Origin: JAVJSD01 sp040219575
GTDB taxonomy: Bacteria > Planctomycetota > Planctomycetia > Pirellulales > Pirellulaceae
Length of the DNA: 64,000 nt
Direction: 5' to 3'
Assembly: GCA_040219575.1 (NCBI GenBank)
Contig: JAVJSD010000044.1
Coordinates: 47,726 to 111,725 of the forward strand
The translations under genes and the position numbers were made by a program. Each line of letters opens with the position of its first letter. Positions within the stretch are counted from its first letter, which is position 1. Below the pieces are notes generated by a model that had not been told where the DNA came from, searched no databases, and saw only the letters and a list, made by a program, of their open reading frames with translations. Shown in pieces: positions 62,362 to 64,000 of this stretch.

Positions 62362-63125
62362 GGCATCGTCCGCACCGAAGGTGCATGGCAGGCCAGCCAA
62401 CGAGCGCAGCGAGTGCCGCCCTGGGGAGCCTGGAGCGCACCAACATCCTTAGTACGCTGAAGGCGTGCGGCTGGCGGCTTGGCGAGAGATTGGACCAGCG
62501 CGCTTTGCTTCTGAGTCGCCCTGCCGTGAGTCGCCCCCTTGCCGCACGCTTTCAGCGTGCCGCAGGAACATCGACTTCTCAACCCCAGGGCGGCGCTTGC
62601 TGCGCAATCTTGCCCTGGGCTGGCCTGCCGTGCACCTTCGGTGCGTTAGAACGACACGGATTTCGCCCCCAAGAGTGTTTGCTGCCACGTTTCCGTGACG
62701 AAATTCGCCATCGCCGCGTTGTTTCCAGCGCTTCGACCAAGCAAGTTCCGCACCGAAGGTGCACGGCAGGTCAGCCCAGGGCCAACGAGCGCAGCGAGTG
62801 CCGCCCTGGGGAGGGTGGAGCCTCCCAACAACCTTGGCACGCTGCAGGCGTGCGGCAGGCGGCTTGGCGAGTGATTGGGCCAGCGCGCGCTTTGCTTGTG
62901 CGTCGGCCCCCCTACCGCACGCTTTCAGCGTGCCGCAGGAACATCGAACTCGCAACCCAGGGCGGCGATTGCTGCGCAATCTTGCCCTGGGCTGGCCTGC
63001 CGTGCACCTTCGGTGCGTTAGAACGACACGGATTTCGCCCCCAAGAGTGTTTGCCGTCACGTTCCTGTTACGCAATTCGCCATCCCCGCGTTGTTTCGGA
63101 GCGCTTCGACCGGCATCTTCCGCAC
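62362..63125. repeat. Two tandem copies of the 380-bp REP-like repeat
   Basis: Unit 1 (about 62362-62747) and unit 2 (about 62748-63125) both start with CCGCACCGAAGGTGCA and contain GAGCGCAGCGAGTGCCGCCC. Both carry a hairpin of the CACGCTTTCAGCGTGCCGC type and end with TTCGACCGGCATC/TTCGACCAAGCA. The copy at 18584-18955 is inverted. A remnant transposase follows at once. Apparent reading frames here are not genes. Confidence 0.85.
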
Positions 63126-63140
63126 CGAAAGTGGACCTGA

Positions 63141-63434
63141 GGCGTGTACGTCGACTTGAACCCGATTCGCGCCGGCCTGACCGACACGCCTGAGTGCGGC
63201 GACTTCACTTCTACACAGCGGCGATTCGAAGCGCGACCGCAGCAGTGCGAGGAGCACGCGACAGCGGCGACCGCCGAGCAGGTATCGCCCGACGATTGGC
63301 TGGCGCCGCTTCCGCTCAAAGAGTCGGCGGCCGATCCGGGGGCGCGCACCGAGCGAGTCTCCGGCGCGGTGCAGCGACCGCGGTTATCTGCCGATCTCGT
63401 CGATTCTTCGTCGGCCGCTCAGCGCACCGCCTAG
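63141..63434 (+). pseudogene. C-terminal remnant of a REP-associated tyrosine transposase (Y1/IS200-like)
   Basis: About 97 residues remain, beginning GVYVDLNPIRAGLTDTPECG with a TGA stop directly upstream. YVDLNPIRAG and the following TPExxxFTSxxxR pattern (here TPECGDFTSTQRRFEA), then DDWLAPLPLKES, are characteristic of the C-terminal part of planctomycete REP-associated Y1 transposases. The catalytic HUH motif and Tyr are missing. The remnant touches the 380-bp repeat array, as expected if the repeats are its REP-like substrate. Confidence 0.8.
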
Positions 63435-63600
63435 AAATCCACCTCGTTGATTTTCCCGATGATTGACGAACCGACGCTGACAACGTCCACGCGATAGACT
63501 ACCCTGCGCCAAGTTGGATGTCCCCATTCTGCTCACAGTCATAGCCCTTTTTTCTCATCGCAGTGCACTGTTCAATCAAGTGCCACATGGGAGTGTGTAC

Positions 63601-63918
63601 ATGTTTGTCACGTGTCGTCAGTTCAATTATGCAGGTGCTATGGTTACTTCGGCATGGCTAAGTCTCGGCCTGATGGCGATTGGAGAAGACGCTGGCTTCA
63701 AATCGAAAGAGAAGGCGATCGCTCTTCGCAGTCCGACTGCGCTAGAGAGCGCGATTGCCGACCTGAAAGTAGAGGATCACGAAGTTCGTGCGTCCGCATT
63801 GGCCTTCATTGCAAAGGTGGTAGATAGATATCAGCTGCCTGCTGCCGAATGGTATTCACCGATAATGCAACATCTCTTCTGTAAAAGTGGGGTGGCCGCT
63901 ACCTGGTTTCGAATTTGA
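63601..63918 (+). pseudogene. Gene fragment interrupted by an insertion sequence
   Basis: The 105-codon frame has ATG with GGGAG upstream (63601). A hydrophobic start (MVTSAWLSLGLMAIG) is followed by helical sequence (SPTALESAIADLKVEDHEVR, ASALAFIAKVVDRYQ). The last codons (about CKSGVAATWFRI) are encoded by the end of the IS256-like element, so the gene is truncated near 63876. Base composition is AT-richer than the surroundings, suggesting a different origin. An in-frame TTG at 63514 would lengthen it. Family not recognised; the helical part could be HEAT-like. Confidence 0.5.
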
Positions 63919-64000
63919 GATAGGTTTTTCCGGTTTCCCATTCTTCGCTGGTTTCGACGAGCACGGCGCTGGCCAGTCTCAAGAGCGACGCCTCGTTTGG
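63877..64000 (-). mobile_element. IS256-type insertion sequence, one end (continues past the window)
   Basis: The transposase stop lies 24 bases inside TGTAAAAGTGGGGTGGCCGC, a TGTAAAA-type terminus common for IS256 relatives. The exact terminal inverted repeat and target duplication cannot be fixed because the other end is outside the window. Confidence 0.6.
63899..64000 (-). CDS. IS256-family transposase, C-terminal 33 residues (partial)
   Basis: The minus-strand frame is open from the window end to TAG at 63899-63901. It encodes PNEASLLRLASAVLVETSEE followed by WETGKTYLKFETR, the typical C-terminus of IS256-family mutator-type DDE transposases (RLxSAxLxExSEEWETGxxYL). The catalytic residues lie outside the window. 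Confidence 0.85.
   Translation of the reverse strand, partial: PNEASLLRLASAVLVETSEEWETGKTYLKFETR

Noticed and set aside
62362..63125. Possible CRISPR array or tandem genes in the repeat region
   Set aside because: Units are about 380 bp with internal hairpins and no short spacers; the open frames match in several phases and repeat with the DNA.

Overview
The window is high-GC bacterial chromosomal DNA that I place in the Planctomycetota, probably a Pirellula/Rhodopirellula-like lineage. The evidence is gene content, not a database match: several sulfatases and sulfatase-superfamily DUF1501 proteins, DUF1549/DUF1553 (PSCyt2/PSD1) proteins with CxxCH haem motifs, an SHD1-domain TPR protein, a small secreted protein ending in HFILDVF-type sequence, a YTV-type valine/threonine-rich envelope protein, a VIT-vWA giant protein, and a PheT without its tRNA-binding domain. 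No rRNA, tRNA or CRISPR array was seen.

Layout. 1-8.2 kb: 3' end of a sulfatase, hemB, a secreted HEAT-like protein, a ceramidase-like protein, a small membrane protein coupled to a sugar-phosphate isomerase/epimerase, and a beta-barrel porin with a clear terminator. 8.2-14.9 kb: core translation block rpmI-rplT-pheS-pheT-pyrH-frr, then a PEP mutase/isocitrate lyase family enzyme. 15-25.5 kb: small secreted protein, SHD1-TPR protein, a repeat-rich gap, a DUF1501-sulfatase pair, class I fructose-bisphosphate aldolase, a single-HKD phospholipase D-like protein and a lipoprotein. 25.7-33 kb: S41 protease plus alpha/beta hydrolase, then a pseudopilin cluster (four + strand genes) interrupted by an antisense secreted repeat protein. 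33.4-44.4 kb: VIT-vWA protein, very large FliD, YTV-type protein, glgC. 44.9-49.9 kb: kdsD-kdsC followed by a 1084-residue LptC/LptA-like protein, an apparent Kdo/LPS export operon. 50.3-60.1 kb: a GntR/LacI-type regulator divergent from a six-gene operon made of two tandem copies of the triad DUF1549/1553, DUF1501, WD40. 60.4-62.3 kb: obgE-coaX. 62.3-64 kb: tandem repeats, a REP-associated transposase remnant, a gene cut by an insertion sequence, and the C-terminus of an IS256-type transposase.

The genes divide into housekeeping (haem, translation, pyrimidine, CoA, glycogen, Kdo) and a planctomycete-style cell-surface and polymer-degradation programme (sulfatases, DUF1501, PSCyt/PSD, porin, pseudopilins, SHD1, YTV). 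The two-triad operon with its own regulator looks like an inducible surface module of unknown substrate.

The least explained signal lies between genes. At least eight families of short elements share one design: two self-complementary hairpin arms that are also inverted repeats of each other, often with GTAGC/GCTAC ends. Copies differ by paired substitutions that keep both the stems and the arm-to-arm complementarity. Larger 380-bp repeats of related character sit beside the transposase remnant at 62.3-63.1 kb and recur inverted at 18.6 kb.
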